Position numbers and translations under genes: made by a program
Notes under the pieces: generated by a model
Databases searched by the model: none
What the model was told of the DNA's origin: nothing
The model's input: only the letters and a program-made list of their open reading frames with translations
Shown here: positions 20,075-33,100 of the stretch, one piece after another
Layout of the letters: each line of letters begins with the position of its first letter
Position numbering within the stretch: the first letter of the stretch is position 1
Assembly (NCBI GenBank): GCA_028455995.1
Contig: JABELC010000007.1
Location: forward strand, 1,364,001 to 1,428,000
Direction of reading: 5' to 3'
Length of the DNA stretch: 64,000 nucleotides
DNA from: Scleromitrula shiraiana
Lineage: Eukaryota > Ascomycota > Leotiomycetes > Helotiales > Sclerotiniaceae

Positions 20075-23000
20075 ATGGCTGGGCAGCCTTCTAGTCATCG
20101 GGACGATTTACTTCTCGATTTAAATGATGAACAACCAATCTATAACAATGGGCAACGAGCCCCTATGAATGACGATGACCTTTTACGCGCCTATAACGCC
20201 GACCATGATGAATCAAATCCTCGACCCTCGATTTCTTATGATAACTTCGTTGGCGCTCCTTCACCCTCCGGCCCCTCTACAGCTAGCCATCTCCCCGGAG
20301 GACCTGGCTATATTCCAGATGGACCGCAGGCACCATATCTATCTAATAGAGATAACCGATCATATAGTCAAACGTCCGGTTTAGATAACTATCAAAGATA
20401 TGCGGATGATTTAGATGACTTTCCGGATGATGGGAATTCGGTGTATCATCATGGGGGCGCAATACCTGGGGATGGAGCTGGACCGAGGGGACATGCACGG
20501 AATCGCAGCAGCTTATTGAGTATGGGAGGTGGGATTGTGGGGAGAGCAAAGAGTATGTTTGGAATGGCACCTGAATATTCAGAGATGGACCTACCTTTGA
20601 CGGAATCTGGCGCGAGGAATCGAGCAGACAATGTACACGAACCTGAAACTCCTGTACATTCCGGAAGTAAGTTTGATATGGGAAACTTTAAGTTTGGATT
20701 TGGCAGAGGAAAACCAGACCCTTCGACTCTTGGACCTAGAATTATACATCTCAACAACCCCCCTGCCAACAGCGCAAACAAATATGTGGATAACCACATA
20801 TCTACTGCAAAGTACAATGTTGCAACCTTTGTACCCAAGTTTTTGTTTGAACAGTTTTCCAAATTTGCCAATTTATTTTTCTTGTTTACAGCAGCATTGC
20901 AACAGATCCCCAACATTTCACCCACCAATCAATACACTACCATCGGACCTTTAATTTTGGTTCTTTTAGTCTCCGCTGGAAAAGAAGCCGTTGAAGATTA
21001 TCGGAGGAAAGCTTCTGATAAGTCTCTAAACAACTCAAAAGCTCGAGTTTTGCGTGGGTCTACATTCACAGATACAAAATGGATTAATGTGGCCGTCGGA
21101 GACATCGTTCGAGTAGAGTCCGAGGAATCCTTCCCAGCAGATATCATCTTACTAGCTAGTTCAGAGCCAGAAGGACTATGCTATATTGAAACAGCAAATC
21201 TGGATGGGGAGACTAACCTTAAAATTAAGCAGGCTATACCAGAGACCTGTGTTATGGTCAGTTCTAGCGAGTTAAGTCGGCTGGGCGGAAAGCTACGATC
21301 AGAACAGCCAAACAGTAGTCTTTATACCTATGAAGGTACGCTTACTATGGCAGCTGGTGGTGGTGAGAAGGAACTTCCCCTGCAACCGGATCAGCTTCTT
21401 CTTAGAGGTGCAACACTTCGCAATACACCTTGGATCCATGGAGTTGTTGTGTTTACTGGTCACGAGACAAAGCTCATGCGAAATGCGACGGCTACGCCTA
21501 TCAAAAGGACTGCCGTGGAGCGTCAGCTCAATACACTGGTTCTCATGCTCGTGGCTATTCTGATCATTCTCAGTGTTATAAGTTCTGTGGGAGACCTCGT
21601 TATTAGATCATACAAGGGGGCCGAATTAAGTTATCTTGACTATAAACTCTCGTTGCCCCTTAGCAAAAAGGTCTCGCAATTCTTCTCTGATATAGCTACA
21701 TACTGGGTCCTTTACTCCGCCTTAGTTCCTATCTCTCTTTTCGTCACAATTGAAATGGTCAAGTATTGGCACGCGATTCTCATCAATGACGATCTCGACA
21801 TGTATCATGATAAGACAGATACTCCTGCCGTATGTCGTACATCAAGTTTGGTGGAAGAACTTGGCATGGTTGAGTATATCTTCTCAGATAAAACAGGTAC
21901 ATTAACTTGCAATCAAATGGAGTTTAAACAATGCTCGATTGGCGGAATACAATATGCTGAGGATGTACCTGAGGATCGCCGAGCTACAAATATCGACGGC
22001 GTGGACGTTGGCATTCACGATTTCAGACAATTGAAAGAGAATTTGAAATCACACGAGACGGCTCTGGCCATACATCACTTTCTTGCACTTTTAGCGACAT
22101 GTCATACGGTCATTCCTGAACGAGTTGAAGAGAAAGGCGGGGCTATCAAATATCAAGCAGCGTCTCCCGATGAAGGTGCTTTGGTTGAAGGTGCAGTTTC
22201 GATGGGTTATCAGTTCAGTGCACGTAAACCCAAATCTGTTCAGATAACCGTTAACGGCGAAGAATACGAATATGAGCTTCTTGCCGTCTGTGAATTCAAT
22301 TCAACTAGAAAGCGAATGTCGGCAATCTTCAGATGTCCAGATGGACAAATTCGTTGCTACTGTAAAGGAGCAGATACTGTCATTTTAGAACGCCTAGGAC
22401 GGGACAATTCAATTGTAGAGTCCACACTACAACACTTGGAAGAGTATGCATCGGAAGGTCTTAGAACACTTTGTTTGGCTATGCGAGAGATTCCAGAGCA
22501 TGAATTTCAGGAGTGGTGGCAAGTCTTTGATAAGGCTCAAACTACAGTCAGTGGTAATCGTGCTGAAGAATTGGACAAAGCTGCTGAGCTCCTTGAGAAG
22601 GATTTCACGCTACTCGGTGCCACAGCTATTGAAGATCGTCTGCAAGATGGTGTTCCCGAAACAATCCATACTCTTCAAGAAGCTGGAATCAAGGTTTGGG
22701 TTCTTACTGGTGATCGTCAAGAAACTGCCATCAATATTGGAATGAGTTGTAAATTGATTAGTGAAGATATGACACTTCTCATTGTCAACGAAGAAACCGC
22801 CGCTGATACCAGAAACAACATTCAAAAGAAATTGGACGCGATAAGAACACAAGGTGATGGGACAATTGCTATGGAAACTCTTGCATTAGTCATTGACGGA
22901 AAGTCTCTTACTTATGCTCTTGAGAAGGATTTGGAGAAGAATTTCCTAGATCTTGCTGTAATGTGCAAAGCCGTTATCTGTTGCCGTGTATCTCCACTTC

Positions 23001-24349
23001 AAAAGGCTTTGGTAGTGAAACTTGTTAAGCGAAACAAGAAAGCTATTCTTTTGGCCATCGGTGATGGTGCAAATGATGTTTCTATGATTCAAGCTGCTCA
23101 CATTGGTGTTGGTATTAGTGGTATGGAAGGTCTACAAGCCGCAAGAAGTGCCGACGTTGCCATTGCACAGTTTAGGTACCTGCGTAAACTCCTACTTGTT
23201 CACGGTGCCTGGAGTTACCAAAGAGTTAGCAAAGTCATTCTCTATTCTTTTTATAAGAATATCACACTTTACATGACACAATTTTGGGTAAGTTTCCCTA
23301 ACGATGATATATGAATTCTCACTAATTTTGTTTAGTACTCTTTCCAAAACGTCTTCTCTGGAGAAGTCATATATGAATCTTGGACTCTATCTTTCTACAA
23401 CGTATTCTTCACTGTTTTACCTCCTCTCGCAATGGGTATCTTTGATCAGTTCATTTCGGCTAGACTTCTAGACAGATATCCACAATTATACCAGCTTGGC
23501 CAGAAGAATACTTTCTTTAAGACGCATTCATTCTGGTCTTGGGTCGGCAATGGTTTCTATCACTCTCTCATCTTATACGTTGCTTCTGAAGCTATTTGGT
23601 GGCGTGATCTACCACAAAGTGATGGAAAAACAGCAGGCCATTGGGTTTGGGGTGCCGCACTTTACACGGCTGTTCTTGCGACCGTATTAGGGAAGGCAGC
23701 TCTAGTGGTGAACATCTGGACTAAATATCATGTCATTGCCATTCCTGGTAGCATGGCGTTCTGGGTTTTATTCATTGCTATTTATGGTACAGTGGCTCCT
23801 AAGCTTGGGTTCTCTGAAGAGTACGAGGGTGTGGTTCCTAGATTATTTGAGAGCCCGGTGTTTTGGCTTCAAGGTTTAGCCTTACCTCTATTATGCTTAT
23901 CGAGAGATTTTGCATGGAAATAGTAAGTTCATCGTCTCCTTCATTGTTGGAAGACAAAAACTAACAAATACTCCCTAGTGCTAAACGGATGTACTATCCA
24001 CAATCATATCATCACATTCAAGAAATCCAGAAATACAACATCCAAGATTATAGACCAAGGTACTTATTTCCTCATCCTCTCCTATCCCCTCCTATCCCAT
24101 CCCATTCCCTTCCCCCATACATCCCCCCACCACAAAAACAAACAAACTAACATACCCCCCTTCCCTCCCAGAATGGAACAATTCCAAAAAGCCATCCGCA
24201 AAGTCCGCCAAGTCCAACGCATGCGCAAACAACGCGGCTACGCCTTCTCCCAAGCCGACGAATCTCAAACGCGCGTGCTGCAGGCGTACGATACTACGAA
24301 GGAACGTGGGCGTTATGGAGAGATGGCTAGTTCCAAGAAACCTCGTTGA
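20075..24349 (+). CDS. DRS2: Drs2-type P4-ATPase phospholipid flippase
   Basis: Predicted 1352-aa protein from exons 20075-23287, 23336-23922, 23979-24059 and 24172-24349; the lengths sum to whole codons. P4-ATPases move phosphatidylserine/ethanolamine from the lumenal to the cytosolic leaflet; Drs2 does so at the trans-Golgi with Cdc50. Key motifs in order: PNISPTNQYTTIGPL (membrane segment), LDGETNLK (actuator, equivalent of TGES), LVPISLFVTIEMVK (P4 signature), FSDKTGTLTCNQMEF (phosphorylated Asp), KGADTVILERLG (nucleotide binding), WVLTGDRQETAINIG, and AIGDGANDVSMIQAAHIGVG (hinge). Hydrophobic helices follow in exon 2 (SFQNVFSGEVIYESW onward). The N-terminal 200 residues are Pro/Ser/Asp-rich and cytosolic. 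The tail (QVQRMRKQRGYAFSQ) is like the Drs2 GEA2/Arf-interacting region. Length matches Drs2. Confidence 0.96.
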
Positions 24350-24998
24350 TGCGATGCGATTGACGTATGTGTGTGTGTGTATGTGTGTAGGAATTAAATG
24401 AATTAAATAAAGGGTGGGATGAATGAGAAAAGGTATAAAAATTTGTTGGTTGGTTGGTTGGTTGGTTGGTTGGTTGGGTATGGGGTTCGGATTTATGGAT
24501 CAATTCATGGGTGCATGGATGCATTGGAATGAATGATTGATTGATTCATTGATTGATTGATTGATCTTGGCACTCACGCATGTTGATATGTATGATGGAT
24601 TGGATGGATTGGATGGATGGATGATAAGCCCACAAAAATCTTCCGACTCTTTCCCCCCTTTATTTTCTTATTTTTTTATTTTCTTTTTCCTTTTCGTTTT
24701 CCTTTTTCTTTTCCTTTTCTGTTAGATTCTCCTTGTTTTATTGGGTATGCTGGATGGAACGAATGAAGCGATATGATATGATATAATACTCTATGATACC
24801 GCATTTTACGTTTTACATACGATACGATACGATCCGATTCGATTCATGTTTGTATGCTAGGCTAGCTATTTATGTATGAATGGTATTCGATATATTTTTT
24901 CCTCCTTTGATTTCTTGACTTGGTGGTACAGCTCTACATGCACATGCACATGCAAACCGGTCCTCCCCATCCCATCCCATCCCATCCCATCCCTTCCA
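24350..24998. other. Repeat-rich intergenic spacer
   Basis: No gene is supported. It contains (GT)n near 24368-24388, (GGTT)n at about 24446-24477, GATT/GATG repeats at 24535-24620, a pyrimidine-rich tract at 24650-24720, and a CCCAT repeat at 24969-24992 next to the hydrolase stop. Confidence 0.6.
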
Positions 24999-26363
24999 TC
25001 ACTCCCTCAAAAACCCCCCAACCAATTCATCAAACCTCCCCGGATCCTCCCAATAACACCAATGCCCACCCCAATCAACCACCACGCCCCGTGCTAATTT
25101 ATCTTTCCCCCCTTCCCCATCATCATCATCCCCATTAACAAACTCCACGACTTTCAGCGGTCCCTCGGCGGGAAAACATCCGCTTCGATTACTAGCCACC
25201 ACGAGAACTTTCGTCCTACTTCCGTTTTTCCTGCCGAAGTTTGCGCGGATGGAATCGCGCCACTTGGGTTTGGGGGGTTGGGTTAGTTGGGTTGGATATC
25301 GTGAGGTTTTAAAGGTTGATGGGTGGATGGGTGGATGGATGGATGGATGGATGAATTATGAAAAAGATATAAAAAATAAGGAAAGGAAAGGAAAGGAAAG
25401 GAAAGGAAAGGAAAGGAAAGGAAAGGAAAGGAAAGAGAGAGAAAAGAGTATAATACTAACATCCAACCCCGTATGATCCTCCATCAATTTCCCCAACCAC
25501 CTCGGATCCCCCCTCCCCGCAACCCCCAAAAAGAATTCCTCATCCCCCCTCCACGTTTCCCCCCCCTCTCTCTTCTCCCCCCCCTCCCCTTCCCCATCCA
25601 AAGGCGCCCACCTATACCCCAAACAAGCCCCCACAGTCCCCAAATTCGCAGCCCGAAAATCCAGCTCCAAAGTTTTCTGAAACGAAGCCAGCGCCCACGG
25701 ATTATTAAGCCCGCGATTACAAAACCGGGCATCCCACCCGTCGACGGTGCAATTCTGCAGAGGTGACTGATCGACGCAGATGACCCTCCCCAGCCGCGAC
25801 GTCGAGAACAACTCGCCGTAGCACCAGAGGATGGCGCAGCCGAGACTGGCGCCCAGCGCGTTGAAGACGAGGAGGGGGTGTTCGCGCGAGGAACTCACCA
25901 GGTGCGTGATTAGTTCGTGCAGATCGACGGCTAGTCGGCTTACATGGTAGCCGTGTTTTGGCTTTCCGCTGTCGCCGTGGCCGCGCAGATCGGGGATTAT
26001 GAGACGGTGGGATTTGGAGAGGGTGGGGATGTTTTTTTGGAAGACGAGTGAGGAGCCGGTGAAGCCGTGGAGCTATTGGGGGTGGGGTGGGTTAGTTGGG
26101 TTTGGTTGGGGAGAGGGGGTGTATTGGAGAGAGCGGGGAAAGAGGCGGCATAGGATAGGAGTAACAGGTAGCGGGGAAAGGAGGCAGTCACAATTTAACA
26201 TAGTAGGACGAATTCGCCAAAGAGATAGAGTAGAGTAAGAAGAGAGAAAACAACCTACAAGAATCAAACATTCCCTCTCCGGATATTCACCCCTCGGATC
26301 CGTATCAATATATTTAATGATACAATTATCGTTTGTTTTGAATTCTTCCATTTTGATGTCCAT
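24999..26363 (-). CDS. Alpha/beta hydrolase fold protein
   Basis: Predicted 326-aa protein from exons 26363-26259, 26072-25461 and 25262-24999 (GTAGGT-TAG and GTTAGT-AAG introns; 981 nt). Alpha/beta hydrolase landmarks: LHGFTGSSLVFQKNIPTL (oxyanion His-Gly), SHRLIIPDLRGHGDSGKP (strand with the D-x-R-G-H-G loop), NALGASLGCAILW (nucleophile elbow G-A-S-L-G, Ser about residue 125) and the C-terminal GGHWCYWEDPGRFDEL (catalytic His). The acidic member of the triad is not certain. No signal peptide or C-terminal targeting motif is seen. The middle part has a Glu/Gly-rich low-complexity insertion (EGEGGEKREGGE). Substrate is unknown; relatives include fungal epoxide hydrolase-like and haloperoxidase-like enzymes. 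Intron 2 carries a purine repeat (25379-25434). Confidence 0.82.
25379..25434. repeat. (GGAAA)n microsatellite inside an intron
   Basis: About 11 copies of GGAAA within intron 2 (25263-25460) of the minus-strand hydrolase gene. On the transcribed strand it is a pyrimidine tract, TTTCC, ahead of the acceptor. Confidence 0.9.
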
Positions 26364-27539
26364 TTTCGTATTAGTTATGATCTGAGTTGAGCTGAGTTGT
26401 GTTGGGTTGTGTTGAGTTGTGTTGGGTTGAGCTCTAGGTATCAAAAACCATCCATCCATCAATCAATCAATCAATCCATCAATCAATCAAATGATTCTCG
26501 ATAACAGATAACAGATTCCCGATAACAGATACCAAATAATCAGCGCGGGATATCCCATTTCCATCCCCATTCCATTCATCCCAATCCCATCATCCCATCA
26601 TCCCATCATCATCCACATCCGGAAGGTGGAGAGCTAGCTACTTAGGTATACATACATACATACATACATACATACAAACAAACATACATACATATGCATG
26701 AAGTGCGCGGTGTGCACATCAAAGTGGGGGTATGGTATTCCACACACAATCCACATACATTCCACATACACACATACACACATACATACAAACATACTAG
26801 TGGTTACCCATGCCGGCAGATATCGATATCGATATCGGATCGTCATCATGATGGATGCTCGTGCATAATATATGCATAATATATGCATGATATATGGGAT
26901 GGGTGCAACAAACAGTAGTAGTAACAATAACAATAACAGGGAAATTGAGAAGATAAGCAAAAAAAAAAAAACAGTTTGAGATAAGAGGCAGCAGGCCTGG
27001 GTGAGAAAGTGAAGATGGTGATTATTTTATCTTATCTAGATTGAAGATTGCAGTAGGTGGGTTTTATTGATTTGTTGGTGTGGAGTGAATGAGTGAATGA
27101 AGGATTTGTATTTGTATTTGTATTTGTGTTTGTATGTACAAGTTATTGTGTTTAGAGTGGTAAATATTTGCTATATAATATGCTATATAATATGCTATAA
27201 TGAAATCGGATTTCGATTTCATGTGTGTGTGTGTGTCTGATCGATCTTTCAGATGTTTGTTTCCCATGCCCATATCCATATCCATATCCATTATCCATAG
27301 CCATATCCATCCATATCCTAATTCATATCCATATCCAGATTCTCATAAAGACCCATCGATAACTCCTTCAATAACCCTTGATTACCTATGCTAGCTAGAT
27401 CAATTCGAATATTGTCTAGTTGTATGTATAACACCAAACGCAACGCTATGAATAGGGACTTCGAAGTGTCCCTTGAAATATCTATAATGAAAACAATCTA
27501 TAACACAAACTTTTCTTCTCCTCTCATCTCTTCTCATCT
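26364..27539. other. Microsatellite-rich intergenic spacer
   Basis: No gene. It holds CAAT/CATC repeats (26446-26490), a CATACATA run (26648-26696), CACATACA (26755-26800), CGATATCGATATCG near 26818-26836, TATTTG repeats (27108-27130), (GT)n (27222-27236) and CCATAT repeats (27270-27340). Confidence 0.6.
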
Positions 27540-28711
27540 TCATACACCAGTAGAATAAGGTGTAACTAAATCAATACTTCTAGGTCGATGTCCATAACCA
27601 CCTGGTCCGCTTCTAGGTGGTAAGGGACGATCCATACCCATTCCACCTGTGTTGGTAAATGTTTGACCGCTACTAAATGAATATAAATCTTCTCGGCTTC
27701 GTCGATAACTTGTACTACTATTGGAGTACGAGTTTCCAGGTGTAGCAAGAGGTATTGGTGTAGTAGTTTTGCTCGTAAATGGGATATAGTTCCATACTTG
27801 GGAGGATGTACGGGAGAGAGAGCTTGTTGGTGGGGATTCGGACATTTGTGGTTGCTGAGTTCGAGGTAAGGCGGTAGCTAATTCTCTTAAACTTTCTAAG
27901 GCGGTTGATGAGTGTGAGATTCGTGTGTCGGTTTTGGAATCATAGAAGTGACTACTAGGAAGAGATGCGGAAGGCTGATAGGCGACGGAATAGTCGGTTG
28001 GATATGGTGATGAATTGAAGTACGATCTGGGTCGAGATTGCGTGGGGGAAAGTCGGGGAATGATATCCCGCGGCTCTTCTGCGGGGAACAGGGCTGGCAA
28101 TGACGAGAAAGCGCGAGGGTATGGCGTTAACGGTGGGGAATTTGGTGCAGTTGCGTTTTGATTTGGTCGAGAGGAATATGTTGGATTTTGATCTTCAAGG
28201 CGGCAACTGTTGATCAAATTAGCAAATCTGCAATTATGTAAGATAAAGTTGGAAGGTGATACTCACTTGTCGGAGCAATAAAGGAAAGTATTATTGGCGG
28301 GAATGAATTGCTTTTCGCATGTCATACTGTATAATTCGTCAGTTTCGTTCAGCCACCGATATGCACCCCACATTCTGGGACATCAGGAACCTTCATCTGA
28401 CAGGTAACGTACCAGAACTGTGGGAAACTCTCCCCACTGTCTCTTTCCAGCTCGTATTCCCTTTCTTTCTCCTTACTCTTTGAGCTCAATCCCGCGCCAA
28501 CTTTTGTAACATGTTGTGAAGTTGTCCTTTTATGCAACATTGCTGGTCGACTACTCTTCTTCTCCGTTGATACCACATGATCCTTCCCTGACTTCCTACG
28601 AGTATGATGAAGTTTCCTCTCTTGATTCTTTTCTGAACTTGTTCGTGGAGAAAGTTGAGGTAGAAGCGTAGATTGTGCACGAGAACCGGAAAGTCTTGAT
28701 GATTGAGCCAT
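27540..28711 (-). CDS. Ecl1-family (life-span regulatory factor) zinc protein
   Basis: Predicted 341-aa protein from exons 28711-28413, 28326-28267 and 28206-27540 (1026 nt). Splicing rebuilds a compact Cys motif across both introns: FPQFCMTCEKQFIP, then FLYCSDNCRLEDQ. This CxxCxxxF-Px(n)-YC-S-x-x-C-R pattern marks the Ecl1/Ecl2/Ecl3 family, small zinc-binding factors that in S. pombe extend chronological life span and act in nutrient and stress signalling. The N-terminal 100 residues are basic and Ser-rich (HHTRRKSGKDHVVSTEKKSS). The 220-residue tail is Ser/Thr/Pro/Tyr-rich and probably disordered, rich in phospho-site-like SP/TP. The long protein resembles filamentous-fungal members rather than the roughly 80-aa yeast forms. 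A second exon of only 60 nt is the core of the motif. The upstream region of about 5.8 kb without genes suggests complex regulation (inference). Confidence 0.87.
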
Positions 28712-29848
28712 TATGAAAGGAGTTGGTTTGGAAGAAAATATCTTCCTTGTGTTGGTTGGTTGGTTCGATTATCTTAAATGTCGTTTTGAAAGATGAATTG
28801 CGAAGATAATTTTCCCTCTATGATCTATGATTTAAAAAGATAATCGATAATACGTCGTCAGTAGATATTTAAATGCGTCTGATATTCGTATGTATCTTTT
28901 CCTTGAAATGGAATATAGATAGGTCCAACTAGGTCTTGTGAGTGATAGTATTCCTCGTGATAATGAAATAATCGGGTCCAGCTGAGTGAGGTTTATAATT
29001 GATTCGTGATGTAATGATAAGATGATAAGATGATCTATTTATCTAAGATTCGAAATAAAAAAGTAAAATAAATAAAAAAATAAAAAGATTGGTTTAGTAC
29101 GAAGAAGTCTCGATCTGTTTTCTTATGATGGGCGGGAATGAGAGGGAGTAGTTTATATTTCCTGATAAGAGATGATGGATGACTCTTTGTTCTGGACTCT
29201 TTAATTCTGGGGGCACCTTGGGGAGTATCTTCGGCGAAATCGGAGAGTGGAGTGAGTGGGTGGGATATGAGAAATGCTCGAGGCTCGAGGTTATGATAAG
29301 TAAATAATAAGAATAAGAATAATAATAATAATAATAATATAATAATAATACAATCAATCCATGAGTTACTTTAGTTTGTTTATTAAATAAACATTAAACA
29401 AAGAATACTCGTAAAGATCTTATTGATAAATTTGTTTGATTATTTGATTATATCAATATGATATATAAAAAGATGAAAATAGTCGAATAAAAACCGATTC
29501 TAATCCGGCCTTTTCTTTCTTATCTAACAGTAGTATTATTGTATTATTGTATGATTCTCTTGTATCCTTTCAATATGGTGATGCTCGACGTGTAGCTTTT
29601 TGATGTCTTTAATATATGTATGTATGTATGTATGTACGATATACTTCGTAATGTACAGTATGATCTCAAGTAGTACTTGTCTTGTCGTCCCTTGTCTATT
29701 CATTCAAATTGGTTGTTGATATGATATGTATGGTATGTACGCACAAACGTTTTGTCTTATTAATTCCACTACCTATTAAGGTTCTCCCGTGTGTGCCCTT
29801 AAGATTAGCTCTCTTGACCGCTAAAGTGCACGTTGATTGCGTGCTGTG

Positions 29849-30025
29849 GTGGTTGGTGATACTAGAACTAAGTGTTTGGTTGATGATATTAGAACTAAGT
29901 GTTTGGTTGATGATATTAGAACTAAGTGTTTGGTTGTTTGGTTGATGATACTAGAACTAGGTATTTGGTTGGTGATATTAGAACTAAATGTTTGCTTGGT
30001 GATATTAGAACTAGGGAATTGGTTG
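29849..30025. repeat. 27-bp minisatellite, about six copies
   Basis: The unit contains TTGGTTGATGATATTAGAAC plus ACTAAGTG, repeated with point changes (GATGAT/GGTGAT, ATT/ACT). One copy has an extra TTGGTTG block. The 27-bp period keeps one frame open, which explains the apparent open frames here. Confidence 0.9.
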
Positions 30026-30993
30026 CTCTAGTTTCTGTAGTTTCCGTAAGAACCGTTGTGAGTTAAAAGAACTTGCAGTATGTACTTCCGTAAGGTTTTG
30101 ACAATGGAAGGTTTGAAGTGTGTGAAACAGTTTTAGTGTGCCGTTTTCGTATATTGATGCAATATCTATAATATGATGATACCATATGTTAAGTAAATGT
30201 TAATAATATATGATGAATGATGATACCATATGTTAAGTAAATGTTAACAATGAATGATGAATGAAAGGAGAAAATTGAGCAATTGAGCAATTGAACAATT
30301 GAGATATCTTTCTACAACAACACATACCTAGATAGATTCATATTCTGATATTATATCAATTATTCACTAAATTGCATCATCATTATCATCATTATCATCA
30401 TCATCATCATCATCATTATTATCATGAAACTGATTCACCCCCCCACACCCCCAAAATCTATCAGAAAATTCTTTTTAAAGTTTTTTAGATTCAAAGCAAA
30501 GCCTCATTCAGTCGTGTCAAACTAAAACCATCTAGAATTTAGTATTCGATTTAGGTATTACTTGAAAGATATTGAATTCTATCCACTGAAAATGAAACAC
30601 TTCATATTTTTACTTCAAAGGACAGACGCATGCGATACTTCATTCACATGCTTGCGTACAACAACAAAACCTCTAAGGCCCTACCTTATGTGTGTGTGTA
30701 TATGTATGTGCACAGTGAAATAGTGTGAGGTTTGTGAGTCGTAAACTTATAGTTCCACAATGTGTTGGAGTATTAAATTCCTATTGGATCAAAAAACAAA
30801 ATATAGATTTTAGATCCAAAGTTCTAGAATTCCTCGTACCGCCACCTATCATAAAAGCTCCGTCGTAGCGGTCCAAGCCACCTTACTTGCGTCTTATTAG
30901 TGTATTTACTGTATTAAGACTCAAAGTGGATAAAATCGAGAAAAAAAAAGTAAAAAATAATTAACTACCGTATTTCCGGCAATCTAAAAATTC

Positions 30994-31044
30994 CTCTCCA
31001 CTCTCCACTCTCCACTCTCCACTCTCCACTCTCCACTCTCCACT
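30994..31044. repeat. 7-bp (CTCTCCA)n array
   Basis: About seven copies, immediately upstream of a longer pyrimidine tract. Together they form a C/T-rich strand of about 150 bp. Confidence 0.9.
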
Positions 31045-31074
31045 TACTTTTTGTCTTCTTTCTGGTTATTAATC

Positions 31075-31145
31075 CCTTCCTCCCGGGTTTTTTCCCTTCC
31101 TTCTTCCCTTCCCTTCCTTTCCTTCCCTTCCCTTCCCTTTCCCTT
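31075..31145 (+). promoter_or_regulatory. Pyrimidine-rich promoter-like block
   Basis: The plus strand is nearly pure C/T (TTCCCTTCC repeats), resembling CT-rich promoter/leader tracts upstream of strongly expressed fungal genes, such as the one before the mannitol dehydrogenase here. No coding gene follows, so a non-coding transcript is possible. This is inference. Confidence 0.25.
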
Positions 31146-33047
31146 CAGATCGCTCCACTCAAATATTCCCCACTTCCCTTCTGCTCTCTCTTTTTTCTTC
31201 TTCACCCAGCTAGATATTCTTCAATTAATCAATTAATCAATTAATCGATCTATTCTAATTGAGCAATTATCTATCTATCCACTTCTTCCAAGACAAAAGA
31301 AAAAAGGTTCATCAAAGTCCATCAAAGTCCATCAAGGTCCTAATTTCAAGTCCATCAAGGTCTTAATAATTAATTCCAAGTCAAATAATATTGATTTACT
31401 TAACTGGATATGCATCAATTACTCGACGTAGTAGTAGGTAGGTCACTCATTCTTCTAGAATCTAAATCGATGAGAGCAATTCCATACGTACTTCGTTGTT
31501 GTCAATTGGACAACAAAACAGAAAGTGGAGTCTGGGAGTTTTCCTTATGGATTTCCTTATGGATCTCGTTATGTACCTCCAAAGAAACATATGACTCTTC
31601 AGTTAATCCACTTTTCAACCGCCCATAACGCAGTAGGCAAAACACCTGGGCATGCAATGCAGGCAGGGCAGGCGCAGGCACTTATCGATAAGTCAACTGG
31701 TATGGATGACACGATGAGAAATATACAGCCACCTCCGTCATCAATCCATTCAGAAAAAAACTGTACACTTCAACGGTTCTCTTTTTATCTTTTTATCTTC
31801 TTATCCTTCCAATTTGATACTTATCTGTGGACCAAAATATCAAAAAAATCGAAAAAAAAAAAAAAAAAAAATCAAAAAATTATTGCATCGTACATCAACT
31901 TCTCCATCCATCGTGCTTCATGCATTACATACAGCTGCATTATTCTTTCCCCTCTTCTTCTCATCAACAATACCTATCGATTCGTTCCGCTGATCCGAAG
32001 CATCGAAGTGGAGTTCAATACGGATCTGTCAATACGGACGGTACTGTATCCATTCAGAAAATCCACGTTCCATATTGTAGTCCAAGCTCTCTTCAGTTCA
32101 GGCATAACTCTTCAAAATCACGTCTACCCATAGGGACCAGCGTACCGGTATGGTACTATCATTAGACAAAAGAAACCTCTATGGATGGATCTTCTCATTG
32201 ATTTTCCAATTGATTTTCCAATTGATTTTCCCATTGGTTAATCAATCAATTCATCCATAGAAAAATCGGATCTAGAACTTCCCGATCATCATAAAAAAAT
32301 AATCTCTAATTCTAGACAACTGGTTTCACAAACCCCTCTTTTTCTTTCACCTTTCTGTCTCTTAATGTGGGTTTTTAACATTTGCTACTGTCTGTAGAGT
32401 GTACCGAGTATTGTACGTCTCAGTCGAGCTTCAAATATCACCAGTTTTTTTTAGGTTTTTTGATGGTATGAGAGATTTATGCATTATGCGTGTACTGTAT
32501 ATTTAGTACTCGATCAAACTATCTTTCTCGTTATTCCCTCATATCTTGTGTTGTCTCGGGGTTGGGGGTTTATATGTCGGTACTGGATAGATAGATAGAT
32601 AGATAGATAGATATCTTCATTAAGATAGGAAATCAAGGAGACAAAAAGGAAGTGTACTCTAACGGAAGTTGAACTTTATTAGTAAAGCCAGAAAATAAAA
32701 TAACTTTCAAGTTTCGGAACTTTGGTATAACTCCCTCGTTATTTATTCATTTTCAATACGAACGAACGAATGGTAATTAATATACGTATTAAACGCAATA
32801 ACTAACTTATTAACTCTGTTCTCGTCATATAGGATCGAATAACTAACCGCACTTTTATCATCTAATATATATTTATATAAGCTGGATATAGATATAGATA
32901 TGGATATGGATATGGATATCGAAACGATAAAAACAACATCAACATCAACAACTATTATCATGATGTATTCCAACTCCCCTCCCTGTTGTACTCGCTGACA
33001 CAAACAAACCAACCATCCCCTCTCTTCCTCGCTCGCTCGCTTCTCTT

Positions 33048-33100
<53 letters not shown>
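33048..33100. repeat. (AT)n(GT)n compound microsatellite
   Basis: About six TA units followed by about 16 GT units, then GTAT. It is non-coding. Confidence 0.95.

Noticed and set aside
20449..20928. 159-codon minus-strand frame
   Set aside because: Antisense shadow of the DRS2 N-terminal exon.
31410..32165. Plus-strand frames after the CT-rich block
   Set aside because: No domain, no consistent splicing and poly-A interruptions; kept only as a possible non-coding transcript.
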